Shown piece by piece: positions 27,135 through 36,675 of a DNA stretch of 64,000 nt. The position numbers and the translations under genes are program-made. Positions within the stretch are counted from its first letter, which is position 1; every line of letters begins with the position of its first letter. The stretch comes from Myxococcales bacterium. Lineage in GTDB: Bacteria > Myxococcota > B64-G9. The notes under the pieces were generated by a model, which was not told where the DNA came from, did not search any database, and saw only the letters and a program-made list of their open reading frames with translations. Location: positions 53,965 to 117,964 of the forward strand of contig JAAZNF010000109.1 of NCBI GenBank assembly GCA_012798435.1. Direction: 5' to 3'.

Positions 27135-27572
27135 ATGACCCCATCCACCAAGGTCCGGTACGGACTTCGCATCCTTATCGAGCTCGCGGTCAGGTATGGC
27201 AGCGGCCCGGTCCAGGCAGAAACCGTAGCTCAGGCGCAGGGCATTTCCGCAAAATACATCCGCGTTCTCGTAGGTCATCTGAAGAACGCCAATCTGGTGC
27301 GCGTGTCCAGGGGCCCGCATGGCGGATTTCAGCTCGCCCGGCCGCCCGAGAGCATCACTGCGCTCGATGCGCTCAAGGCCCTCGATGGGCCGGTTTTCTC
27401 TCCTCCGTGCGCCCAGACCGCCATCCATTGTCTCCGAGCCGGGAGCTGCGCCGCGCAGGCCCTGTGGAACGAGGCATTCGCCGCCGCCACCAGCGTCTTT
27501 TCTTCCCACACGCTCGATGAGCTCGCCCGGCGCGAACGGGAGCACCGCGAGGTTCCCTCGTACCAGATTTGA
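27135..27572 (+). CDS. Rrf2-family transcriptional regulator, likely Fe-S binding
   Basis: The 145-aa protein has the Rrf2 winged helix (KVRYGLRILIELAVRYG, GISAKYIRVLVGHLKNANLV, RGPHGGFQLARP). Three cysteines at 92, 99 and 105 have nearly the spacing of the IscR cluster ligands (92, 98, 104), so it probably carries a 2Fe-2S or 4Fe-4S cluster and senses iron-sulfur or cysteine status. CymR, the cysteine regulator of this family, lacks these cysteines. It stands 18 bp before cysK and probably controls the cassette and itself. Confidence 0.9.
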   Translation: MTPSTKVRYGLRILIELAVRYGSGPVQAETVAQAQGISAKYIRVLVGHLKNANLVRVSRGPHGGFQLARPPESITALDALKALDGPVFSPPCAQTAIHCLRAGSCAAQALWNEAFAAATSVFSSHTLDELARREREHREVPSYQI

Positions 27573-27590
27573 AGCCCCAAAGGAGTCTCC

Positions 27591-28561
<971 letters not shown>

Positions 28562-28565
<4 letters not shown>

Positions 28566-29422
28566 CCCAGGCGCTCGACATCCGGCCCGACCCGGCGCTG
28601 GATTCGGACGCGCGCTACCGCCGCCTGCTGGCGATCCTGCGAACGCTGGACGGCGCGCTGGTGGCCTTCTCCGGCGGCGTCGACAGCTCGCTGCTGGCCG
28701 CCGCCGCCAAGGACGCGCTGGGCGAGCGTGTGCTGCTGGTCACGGCCCGCTCCCCCTTGCACCCGCCGAGCGAGGCGCAATTCGCGAAGGCGCTCGCCGC
28801 CGCCTTGCACGTCGATCACCGCATCCTCGACACGCTTGAACTCGACGATCCGGCCGTATCCCGCAACGATCCCGACCGCTGCTATCACTGCAAGCGCGCC
28901 TTGTTCTCGCGCCTCGCCGAGATGGCCGCGGCGGAGCATCTCGCCAGCGTGGTGGACGGCTTCAACCGGGACGATCGCGACGACTATCGCCCCGGCCGCC
29001 GCGCCACCCGCGAACTCGGCGTGCGCTCGCCGCTCGAGGAAGCGGCCCTCGGCAAGGAGGACGTCCGCGCGCTGGCGCGCCTGCGGGGCCTGCCCAACTG
29101 GGACGCCCCGGCGCGGGCATGTCTGGCCTCGCGCGTACCCTACGGCGAGCGGCTCACCGCCGAGCGCCTGGCCCGGGTGGCGCGGGCCGAGGCTGGCCTG
29201 GAGGCTCTCGGTTTCACCCAGCTCCGCGTGAGGGATCACGGCCTCTTGGCCCGGGTGGAGGTGGCGTCCGCCGACATGGACCGGGCATGCCAGGCCCCCG
29301 TGCGCGCGGCCATCGCGGCCGCCTGCCGGGCGGCGGGATACACATGGGCGAGCCTCGATCTGGAAGGGTACCGCACCGGCTCCTTGAACGAGGCGCTGGC
29401 GCCTCCCCGGCGGGCGCGCTGA
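28562..29422 (+). CDS. larE: LarE-type ATP-dependent sulfur transferase
   Basis: The 286-aa protein has an ATP pyrophosphatase loop SGGVDSS (37-43), [10 protein letters not shown] (107-115) and the LarE block [10 protein letters not shown] with Cys187. In Lactobacillus LarE the equivalent cysteine gives up its own sulfur to the pincer-nucleotide cofactor of lactate racemase. LarA, LarB and LarC are absent from this window, so they may be elsewhere or this homologue serves another acceptor. The gene overlaps cysK by 4 bp, suggesting coupled translation and linked cysteine use. Confidence 0.87.
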
Positions 29423-29541
29423 ATTCTCCAGGTGTACGATGCACGCGTTCTACCCACACCTCTCCGCGCGCGAACAACCGCGAGGCCGGCATGGCCCGCG
29501 CGGGCGAGCGCGCGATCGGGCTTTGGCAAAGCTGCGCTGAC

Positions 29542-30621
29542 ATGAGGTATTCGCGCCCAGACACCGTGGCGGTCGCCATGAGCGGCGGGGTGGACAGCAG
29601 CGTGGCCGCCGCCATGCTGCTCGAGCGCGGTGTCCCAGTGATCGGGCTGAACCTCCGGCTACGCCGTTGCGACCCGTCCAGGTCCGGCTGCGGCGCCGAG
29701 GGTGAACAGCGCGCCCGCGCCACTGCCGCGGCGCTGGGCATTCCCCTGCACGTCGTCGATGCCGCCAGCGCCTTCGAGGCCGAGGTGCTAAAGGTCGCCT
29801 GGGATGAATACGCCCGCGGCCGCACCCCCAGTCCGTGCCTGCTCTGCAACGAACGGCTGAAGTTCGGCCTGCTCCTGCGGCGGGCGCGGGAGCTGGGGGC
29901 GACCCGGCTCGCCACCGGCCACTATGCCCGGGTCGAGCATGCGGCCGGCAGAGTGGATCTGCTTCGCGCCAGCGAGCGCGCGCGCGACCAGTCCTACTTT
30001 TTGGCGCGCCTCTCCCAGGAACAGCTCATGGCCGCGGTGTTTCCCCTGGGAGCGCTCACCAAGGCCGAGGTTCGCGCGCGGGCGACGGCGCTGGCGCTCC
30101 CGGCGGCCGAGGCGCGAGACAGCCAGGACGCCTGCCTGGTGAAGGACGGCGAAACCTTTGCCGAGTGCCTGCGCGAGCTCTTCGGCGTGCGGGTCCCGGG
30201 CGGCGACATGGTGGACCGATCCGGCCGCGTGCTGGGCCGGCACGACGGGATCCACCGCTTCACCATCGGGCAGCGCCACCGGCTACCGCGGGCCGCGACC
30301 CACCGCCGCTGCTGGGTGGTGGACATTCGGCCCGAGCCGCCCCAGGTGGTGCTCAGCGAAAACGAATCCGATCTGCTCTCCTGTCACTTCTCGGTCCGGA
30401 AGGCCGTCTGGCAGCCCGGGGTGCCCGAGGAGTGCCAATGCCATGTGCAGGTCCGCTCGCGCCAGGACCCGGCGCCTTGCCGCCTGGTCCGCAACGGGGA
30501 TGAGGCCCGGGTGGAGCTGGACGCGCCGCTGCGCGCGGTGACCGCCGGTCAGGCGGCGGTGTTCTACGAACGCGAACGGGTCCTGGGCAGCGGCTGGATC
30601 GACCGGGTGGTACGCGGCTAA
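29542..30621 (+). CDS. mnmA: tRNA-specific 2-thiouridylase
   Basis: The 359-aa protein adds sulfur to U34 of Lys, Glu and Gln tRNAs. It has the PP-loop AMSGGVDSSVAA, the catalytic Cys102 in LCNERLKF and the persulfide Cys198 in SQDACLV, at nearly the same positions as in E. coli MnmA (102 and 199). GHYARV and FTIGQRHRL are also conserved. The ATG at 29542 gives the usual short N-terminus; 29491 is an alternative. It follows larE after about 120 bp, forming a second sulfur-transfer gene in the cluster. Its stop overlaps that of the convergent CNNM gene. Confidence 0.93.
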   Translation: MRYSRPDTVAVAMSGGVDSSVAAAMLLERGVPVIGLNLRLRRCDPSRSGCGAEGEQRARATAAALGIPLHVVDAASAFEAEVLKVAWDEYARGRTPSPCLLCNERLKFGLLLRRARELGATRLATGHYARVEHAAGRVDLLRASERARDQSYFLARLSQEQLMAAVFPLGALTKAEVRARATALALPAAEARDSQDACLVKDGETFAECLRELFGVRVPGGDMVDRSGRVLGRHDGIHRFTIGQRHRLPRAATHRRCWVVDIRPEPPQVVLSENESDLLSCHFSVRKAVWQPGVPEECQCHVQVRSRQDPAPCRLVRNGDEARVELDAPLRAVTAGQAAVFYERERVLGSGWIDRVVRG

Positions 30622-32105
30622 TCCAGCGCCGCCTGCTCGCCGGTGCGGATGGCCTCCAGCACCTCGGCGGCGCTCTCGGCCGAGAACAGCCGGTCGCGCA
30701 CGTACTCGCTCTCGCTCATCAGGGTGGCGATGGTGGCCTGCAGGCGCTGGTGGATGCGCGGCTGCCCCTGCGGCGTGAGCAGCACGAAGGCGATGCGGGC
30801 CCGCTCGTCCGTGCCCGCGCATTTCAGCCCGCGCTCGGAGCGCAGGATCATCACGAAGGGCCGGATGAGCCCCGCCAGGCGCGCGTGCGGCATGGCCACC
30901 CCCTGGCCCAGGTAGGTCGAGACCATGCGCTCGCGCGCGTCCACCGAGGACAAGATCTCCGGCGCGGGGCGGGGCAGGCGCTCCGGGCGCATGCGCGAGA
31001 GCGCCTCGGCCACGGCGGAGAGCGGCGATTCGGCCCGGATGTCGAGGTGGATCTGATCCTCCTGCAGCAGGTCGGCCAGGCGCACGATCTCCTCGTCCTC
31101 GAACTCGTCGCGGATGGTCCCCACCAGCTCCTCGATCACGTCCTCCAGGGTGATGAACCCCGTCCAGACCCCCGCCTCGTCCTCGACCAGGGCCACGTGC
31201 ACGCGGCGCCGCTGCATCTCGGACAGCAGCGACTCGAGCGGGTGGGTCTCCTTCACCCAAACGACCGGCCGCATGATGGCCGCCAGATCCGGTCTGCCGC
31301 CTTCGCGCATCAGCACGTCCTTGAGGTGCACGAAGCCAGCCGGCCGATCCGGATCGCCCGCCAGCAACGGGTAGCGCGTGAAGCGCGAGGCACGCACCAC
31401 GGCCAGGTTCTCCTCCCAGGGCCGGTTCGCGTCCAGGCACTTCACCACCGCTCGCGCGCGCATGGCATCGCGGGTGCGAAGCTCACCGAGGTCGAAGATG
31501 TTCTCGATGAACAGGAGCCGCCGAAACGACATCATGCCCCGCTCCTGGGAGCGCTCCAACACCAGGCGCAGCTCGTCATCGCTGAACTGGGAGTCGTCGA
31601 CTGGCCGGGCCAGACCGAGGGCGCGCAGGATGGCCGCGGCCGCGCGATCGAGGACCCACAACAACGGGAAGAAGATCTTTCGCACCACCCACAGGGGGCG
31701 GGCCAACGGCAGGGCGGCCCGCTCCACCAGGCGCAGCGCCGCCAGCTTGGGCACCTGCTCCCCCAGCAGGATATGCGAGCCAGACACCACCACGTACGAG
31801 CCGGCCACCACCAGCGCGCCCAGCCACTGGGAGTGGGTGCCGCCATGCAGAATGCGGTCCACCAGCTCCTTGCCCACCATGCCCAGGGCCACGCTGGCCA
31901 GGGTGATGCCCACCTGGCAGATGTTGAGGGTCTCGTCCAGGCGCTCGAGCAGGACGTTGAGGCGCAAGGCCCGGCGCTCCCCGGCCGCGGCCAGCTCGGC
32001 CACCCGGGTGCTGCGCACCTTGACCATGGAGAACTCGGCCAGCACGAAGGCGCCGTTCAGCGCGAGCAGCAGCGCAAAGACCAGCCCCAGAATCAGAAAT
32101 TCCAA
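30618..32105 (-). CDS. CNNM-CBS-PTS EIIA fusion protein
   Basis: The 495-aa protein joins three domains: a DUF21/CNNM membrane domain (1-170, three to four helices, motif NGAFVLAEFSMVKVR), a CBS pair (about 205-330, ending GFITLEDVIEELVGTIRDEF) and a PTS type-2 EIIA domain (about 345-490) with the phosphorylatable His407 in GVAMPHARL. CNNM proteins are linked to Mg or Na transport; a fused EIIA suggests control by a phosphotransfer system. The start is a TTG at 32105 after a strong GAGGAGGAG Shine-Dalgarno; the ATG at 32228 would overlap the divergent gene. Confidence 0.85.
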   Translation of the reverse strand: MEFLILGLVFALLLALNGAFVLAEFSMVKVRSTRVAELAAAGERRALRLNVLLERLDETLNICQVGITLASVALGMVGKELVDRILHGGTHSQWLGALVVAGSYVVVSGSHILLGEQVPKLAALRLVERAALPLARPLWVVRKIFFPLLWVLDRAAAAILRALGLARPVDDSQFSDDELRLVLERSQERGMMSFRRLLFIENIFDLGELRTRDAMRARAVVKCLDANRPWEENLAVVRASRFTRYPLLAGDPDRPAGFVHLKDVLMREGGRPDLAAIMRPVVWVKETHPLESLLSEMQRRRVHVALVEDEAGVWTGFITLEDVIEELVGTIRDEFEDEEIVRLADLLQEDQIHLDIRAESPLSAVAEALSRMRPERLPRPAPEILSSVDARERMVSTYLGQGVAMPHARLAGLIRPFVMILRSERGLKCAGTDERARIAFVLLTPQGQPRIHQRLQATIATLMSESEYVRDRLFSAESAAEVLEAIRTGEQAALD

Positions 32106-32181
32106 CGCTCCTCCTCGACCCGCACACGAGTCATGTGGCGCAATGTAACGGGCAGGCGGCGCCTGCGCAAGCGGCGAACGT

Positions 32182-32210
32182 TTGACTCCCCTCCCCCCCT
32201 CCACTAGACT
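32182..32210 (+). promoter_or_regulatory. promoter of the envelope protein pair
   Basis: TTGACT at 32182-32187, 17-bp spacer, TAGACT at 32205-32210, 10 nt before the ATG at 32221. No Shine-Dalgarno is seen, so the leader is at most a few nucleotides. Confidence 0.5.
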
Positions 32211-32220
32211 CGCCGCGCGA

Positions 32221-33300
32221 ATGTGCACCCTGGCCCTGATCCTCGTGTTCGCGGCGGCCGGTGATGGCGCCGGGCCAGCCGCGGGCGCCTACGGCTGGTG
32301 GCTACTGCCCTCGGCGCGGGAGCCGGGACCGCTGGAGGCCCAGGCGGGCCTGGCGGAGCGGCTCGAACACCTGCCAATGTCGTTCGTGCCCATGCCGCAG
32401 GTGCTCGAGCGGCTGCGGCAGGCCGACCAGGGCCGCGAGGTACGAAGCGAGGCCGAGACCTTTTTTCGCCGCGCCCGGGAACATCACCTGGCGCTGCGCC
32501 TGCCCGAAGCCATTGAAAACTACCGGCGCGCGGCGGGCATCCTGCTGTCGGGATTCACCCGTTTCACCGATCCCGATCTGCTGGCCGAACCGCTGCTGCG
32601 GCTCGGCGAGGCGCTGTTCGTGAGCGGCCTCGCGGACGAGGCGCGCAAGATGTTTCAGCGCGCCGCGGCCATGGTGCCACACCTCGCCCCGAATGAAGAC
32701 TTCTTCGGCCCCAGCGTGCTGGCGGCGTACCGTGAAGCACGCGCCGAGATGGGAACCTTGCCGCCGGAGATGCCCCACCCGCGAGAGCTGTCGCGTCTGG
32801 CGCAGGCGGCGGGCCTCCAGGGCCTTCTGGTGGTATCGGCCGAGCGGCTGGCCGAGCGCACGGTGCTTCAGGCGGGCCTCTTCGACGCGGCCAGCGAGTC
32901 GTTCCGCGCGGTCGAGACCGTGGTGGTCGAGCCGGGCGCGGCCCGCGCCTGCGGCGAACGGTTGGCGGAGCGCCTGGCCAGTTCGATGCTGGAGGCCGGC
33001 GTATTCTCCCTGCCTCCCGTGACGGACGCGGCGCCGGGCCCGGCGGACGGCGGTGCCGGCACCGACGGGGGGGCGCTGCCGCCCGCCGACCTCGCGCTGG
33101 CGGCCGAGGCGCCGGACGGGGGCAGCGGTTTTCTCCCCGGCCCGGACGCGGGCCCGACACCCGACGCGAACGGCGTCGCCGCTCCCTGGTACCTGCGGCA
33201 CTGGTGGATCTGGCCGGTGGCGGCGGCGGCCGTGGGCGCCGCGGTGGCGGTGCCGCTCTTGCTGCGGCAGGACGTGATCGATGTGCGCATCCACTACTAG
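32221..33300 (+). CDS. secreted or periplasmic TPR-like protein with C-terminal membrane helix
   Basis: The 359-aa product has an N-terminal hydrophobic segment (MCTLALILVFAAAGDG) and helical repeats at about 75-160 with a TPR look (FRRAREHHLALRLPEAIENYR). A Pro/Gly/Asp-rich linker follows (270-320), then a C-terminal membrane helix (WIWPVAAAAVGAAVAVPLLL). This layout recurs next to Ser/Thr kinases and lipoproteins in myxobacteria; no specific role can be given. Its end overlaps the next gene by 20 bp, which implies an operon. Confidence 0.72.
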   Translation: MCTLALILVFAAAGDGAGPAAGAYGWWLLPSAREPGPLEAQAGLAERLEHLPMSFVPMPQVLERLRQADQGREVRSEAETFFRRAREHHLALRLPEAIENYRRAAGILLSGFTRFTDPDLLAEPLLRLGEALFVSGLADEARKMFQRAAAMVPHLAPNEDFFGPSVLAAYREARAEMGTLPPEMPHPRELSRLAQAAGLQGLLVVSAERLAERTVLQAGLFDAASESFRAVETVVVEPGAARACGERLAERLASSMLEAGVFSLPPVTDAAPGPADGGAGTDGGALPPADLALAAEAPDGGSGFLPGPDAGPTPDANGVAAPWYLRHWWIWPVAAAAVGAAVAVPLLLRQDVIDVRIHY

Positions 33301-34990
33301 CGCCTCCTCTGGCCACAGCCACGACCCGCGTCGGCCCGCGCGGGCGGGGCGCCGCCTGCGATGGATTCGCGCCGCAGTCTGTGCATGGCTATTGATGACC
33401 CTGGCGGGTTGTCTCGCCGAGGTGGGAAATCTCGACGTGGTCCTGGTGTTCACCGCGGCCGAGGACGGCCAACCGCTGGACTTCGCCAGCGGGCGCGTGA
33501 CCCGGCTGCGCGTGCGCATCGTCGGCGACGATCTCGACGAGCGCATCGCCGAGTTCGAGCCAGATTCGGATCGCGTGGCGGCGCTGCAGGATATTCCCGT
33601 GGGCACGGGCCGCGTGCTCACCGTGGAGGCCCTGGACGCCGCGGGCCAGCCCTACTCGCGCGGCGTGTCCTTGCCGTTCGAGACCACCTCCGGCACGCAG
33701 CGCCTGTTTTTGTACATCGGCGTGCTGGGGCGCAGCGGCGCCTTCTCCGGGCCCCCGGCGGTGTCCGAGGGCCTGTACCCCGACTGGCGGAACCTCTACC
33801 GCACCTCGATGCGCACCGTCTGCCCGGCCTCCGATACGGCTTGCCTGCTGTCGGGCGCGGGCCGGGTGTTTCACCTGGCGAAGCCCCTCCCCGATGGGCG
33901 CGTCCTGCTCGGCGGCGGCCGGGTGGCGGCCGATTCGTTCGACCCCATGGCGCGGGTGTCCCGGCTGGGGTCGCTAACCCTGGAGCGCTTCGATCCCACG
34001 GCCGGCGCCTTCCTGCTCGACGACGTGCGGCTGGACTGCGATCCCGGGGATCGCATGTGCCTGCGCCAGCCCCGCGCCTTTGCCGCCGCGGCCGCGCTCT
34101 CCTCCGGCAAGACCTGGCTCATCACCGGCGGCGAGCCCACCGGCGAGGTGCCCGTCGAGATCTTCGATGTGCTGCAGCTCACGTCCCACCCGGGCCCGGA
34201 GGCCCGCTTCCGCACGCGCCATGTGGCCCAGAGCCTCTCCGGTGGTGGGGTCCTGGTGGCCGGCGGGCTGGACCCGGCCGGGACGGTGCTCTCGGACGCG
34301 GAGATCTACGACGAGCGGCGCGGCTCGTTCGGCGCGGCGCCCTTCTCGCTCTCCGCGCCGCGCGCCGGCGCGAGTTGGGTGGACACCGACGAAGGCCTGC
34401 TCATCATCGGCGGTTGGGAGGCCTGGGAGAGCTGGCCGCAGAACGGGGTGCCGCTGCGGCGGGCCAGTGCCCGGGTGGACCGGCTTCGATTCTCCGCAGG
34501 GGGTTGGCAGACCAGCTCGTTTTCCCTGCAACACGCGCGCGCGGAACACTCCGCCACGCTCCTTCTGCCCGACAATCCGGGCGAGGTCCGCATCCTGGTG
34601 TGTGGAGGGCTGCGCGACGCGGTGGCGTTGGAGGACACCTGCGAGATCCTGGACGTCCGGCTCGAGTCGTCCAGCGTCATCCCCGGGCTGCAGTTCCAGC
34701 GCTTCGGGCACACCGCGAACACGCTGCTCGACGGCCGGGTCCTGCTGATCGGTGGGTTCGGCGGCGGGGCGCAGCCGGTGGCCTACAACACCGCGCTGCT
34801 GCTCACGCCGCGGGGCGCCTTCCCGCGGGAGATGATCCCCATGCTGGCCCGGCGCGCGGGGCACAGCGCCACGCTGCTCGCCAACGGCAACGTGCTGGTG
34901 GTCGGTGGCACCGGCGATCCCTGGGTCGTGGGGGGACAGGAGATCCGCCTCTCGCCGGAAGTGCCGTACGAGATCTTCATCCCGCGCTGA
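33281..34990 (+). CDS. Kelch/galactose-oxidase-like beta-propeller lipoprotein
   Basis: The 569-aa protein has a 36-residue basic N-region, then a lipoprotein signal (LLMTLAGC). Repeated blades follow from about residue 190, with motifs such as LLIIGGWE, VLLIGGFGGG and GHSATLLANGNVLVVGG; the HSATLL-NGxVLVxGG pattern is typical of Kelch-like repeats in secreted bacterial proteins. It is likely a surface binding protein rather than an oxidase, since the galactose oxidase copper ligands are not apparent. It overlaps the preceding gene. Confidence 0.78.
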   Translation: MCASTTSASSGHSHDPRRPARAGRRLRWIRAAVCAWLLMTLAGCLAEVGNLDVVLVFTAAEDGQPLDFASGRVTRLRVRIVGDDLDERIAEFEPDSDRVAALQDIPVGTGRVLTVEALDAAGQPYSRGVSLPFETTSGTQRLFLYIGVLGRSGAFSGPPAVSEGLYPDWRNLYRTSMRTVCPASDTACLLSGAGRVFHLAKPLPDGRVLLGGGRVAADSFDPMARVSRLGSLTLERFDPTAGAFLLDDVRLDCDPGDRMCLRQPRAFAAAAALSSGKTWLITGGEPTGEVPVEIFDVLQLTSHPGPEARFRTRHVAQSLSGGGVLVAGGLDPAGTVLSDAEIYDERRGSFGAAPFSLSAPRAGASWVDTDEGLLIIGGWEAWESWPQNGVPLRRASARVDRLRFSAGGWQTSSFSLQHARAEHSATLLLPDNPGEVRILVCGGLRDAVALEDTCEILDVRLESSSVIPGLQFQRFGHTANTLLDGRVLLIGGFGGGAQPVAYNTALLLTPRGAFPREMIPMLARRAGHSATLLANGNVLVVGGTGDPWVVGGQEIRLSPEVPYEIFIPR

Positions 34991-35270
34991 GGCGCGGATC
35001 CCTACAGAAAGAAAACGGAGGCACATCGCGTCTGATCGCGATCGCCCTGGCGGCATCGCGGCCAGGCGCCACAACCTCACTCGGGCACTCGACGACGGTT
35101 GGTGCCGGGCCCTGTCGCGCCGTTCCATGTTTCTTGCGATCGATCGCTTGCCGGAGGCCTCTTCGGCGCCACCCGTTCGCGTAGGACATCCTTCGAGGAA
35201 TCAGCATGATCGGGCCACGTCCGGAGATCAGAACACAACACGCGACGACGACAGGCGGGGCCGGGCGGGT

Positions 35271-36656
35271 TCACTCGCCTTTGGCGTTCGTCAGGCGGAT
35301 CAGCGTGCCGTTCACCCCGGTGATGAACACATCCACCGGGTCGCACTCCACCTTGCCGCCATCCAGGGTGCGCTCGGCCTCCGAGCGCGGCGCGTTCCCC
35401 CACATCCCCTCCAGGCGGTTCGCGGGCAGCTCGCCGAAGGGGCACAAGATCCCGTTGTTGGCCAGCATCAGCGTGCCGTTCCAGCCGGCGAAGACGACCC
35501 AGGAGGCCGTCTCGCGCTGCACGCCGCCGTCGTCGCTGCCACCGTCGATGATCGGCCCGCACTTGGACTGCATGAAGTTCCAGGTGGAGCGCAGGTATAC
35601 CGTGGGCACGTTGCAGATGCAGGTGCCGCGGTCGCACAGCCCCAGGATGCCGCACACGGTGCGGGCGTTGCCGGCGGTGCACTCGCCCTCGGTGGCGCAG
35701 CCCAGCTGTTGCCAGGAGCCGTCGTAGCGCACCACCGTCCCGTCCAGGCCGGTGGCGAAGAGCTCGTTGGCGTGCCGGCCCCACACCCCGTTGAGGTGGG
35801 TGACGAACGCCGTGCCACCCCCGAAGGTCGTCACCGCCTCGCGGGCCCAGCTCGAGCCGTCGTACCGCAGGATGGTGCCGTTGTTGCCCACCGCCACGAA
35901 GTTGTTGGCGGCGGTCCCGAACACGCCGCCGAGCCGCTCCGGAGACCAGCGCTCCAGGTTCCAGTGCGTGACGCCGTTCCGATCGACGAAGCTCACCCGG
36001 TTGCGATGCTCTCGGAATTCATTGGCGGTGGCGTCGTAACGCACGATCAGGCCCTCGCCGCCCACCGCGATCACGGTGGGTTGCTGGTTATCGGCCGGCC
36101 CGGGCGCCGGGATGCCCCAGAGGTCGTGGAAGTTCCCTCGCACCTCGACGGTCTTGGGGTTGGCCGGATCGAGATCGTCGATGAACACCGTGCGCACCTT
36201 GCTCCACACCCCGTTGAGGTAGCGCAGGATGGTGCCGTTGCTGCCCGCCACGAACAGATCGGTGCGGGTCACCGCGCCCTGTGCGTCCTTGAGCACGTAC
36301 CCCCACACGCCCTCGAAGTCCTCCTTGAGGCCCAGCGGGTCGAGCGCGGTCCAGGCGCTGCCGTCGAAGTGCAGCACCGTGCCGGCATAGCCCACGGCGT
36401 AGACGTCGTCCGCGGCGTTGCCCCACACGTCGATCAGGTTGATGTCGGGCGTCAGCCCGGTCAGCGGCGTGGTCTCGGTGCTGACCTTCCAGATCTTCTT
36501 CCAGGTGGGGAGGGCGGCGGCGCAGGGGTCCAGATCGGCGTCCACTTCCCCGTCGGTGACGGCGCCGTCGCCTGGCGTGCTCTGGCTGCTACAGGCGCAG
36601 ATCCCGGCGGACAACGCAATGGCCAGCTCAACAATAATGACGGGGAATCGCTTCAT
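35271..36656 (-). CDS. VWG-repeat beta-propeller lipoprotein
   Basis: The 461-aa protein has a lipoprotein signal (lipobox AGICAC) followed by at least five repeats of the kind VWGNAADDVYAVGYAGTVL and GVFGTAANNFVAVGNNGTIL, each ending in a YDGSSW-like turn. This sialidase-like propeller is expanded in myxobacteria. A Cys-rich insertion (CATEGECTAG, CGILGLCDRGTCIC) interrupts the propeller near residue 315. The function is probably binding at the surface. The ATG at 36656 has a GGGAG Shine-Dalgarno 7 nt upstream; the GTG at 36662 is too close to it. Confidence 0.78.
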   Translation of the reverse strand: MKRFPVIIVELAIALSAGICACSSQSTPGDGAVTDGEVDADLDPCAAALPTWKKIWKVSTETTPLTGLTPDINLIDVWGNAADDVYAVGYAGTVLHFDGSAWTALDPLGLKEDFEGVWGYVLKDAQGAVTRTDLFVAGSNGTILRYLNGVWSKVRTVFIDDLDPANPKTVEVRGNFHDLWGIPAPGPADNQQPTVIAVGGEGLIVRYDATANEFREHRNRVSFVDRNGVTHWNLERWSPERLGGVFGTAANNFVAVGNNGTILRYDGSSWAREAVTTFGGGTAFVTHLNGVWGRHANELFATGLDGTVVRYDGSWQQLGCATEGECTAGNARTVCGILGLCDRGTCICNVPTVYLRSTWNFMQSKCGPIIDGGSDDGGVQRETASWVVFAGWNGTLMLANNGILCPFGELPANRLEGMWGNAPRSEAERTLDGGKVECDPVDVFITGVNGTLIRLTNAKGE

Positions 36657-36675
36657 GGCCACGCTCCCTACGCTG

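Noticed and set aside
34936..34945. GGGGACAGGA inside the Kelch lipoprotein gene
   Set aside because: Lacks the CCCC half of the dispersed motif and lies in coding sequence; chance match.
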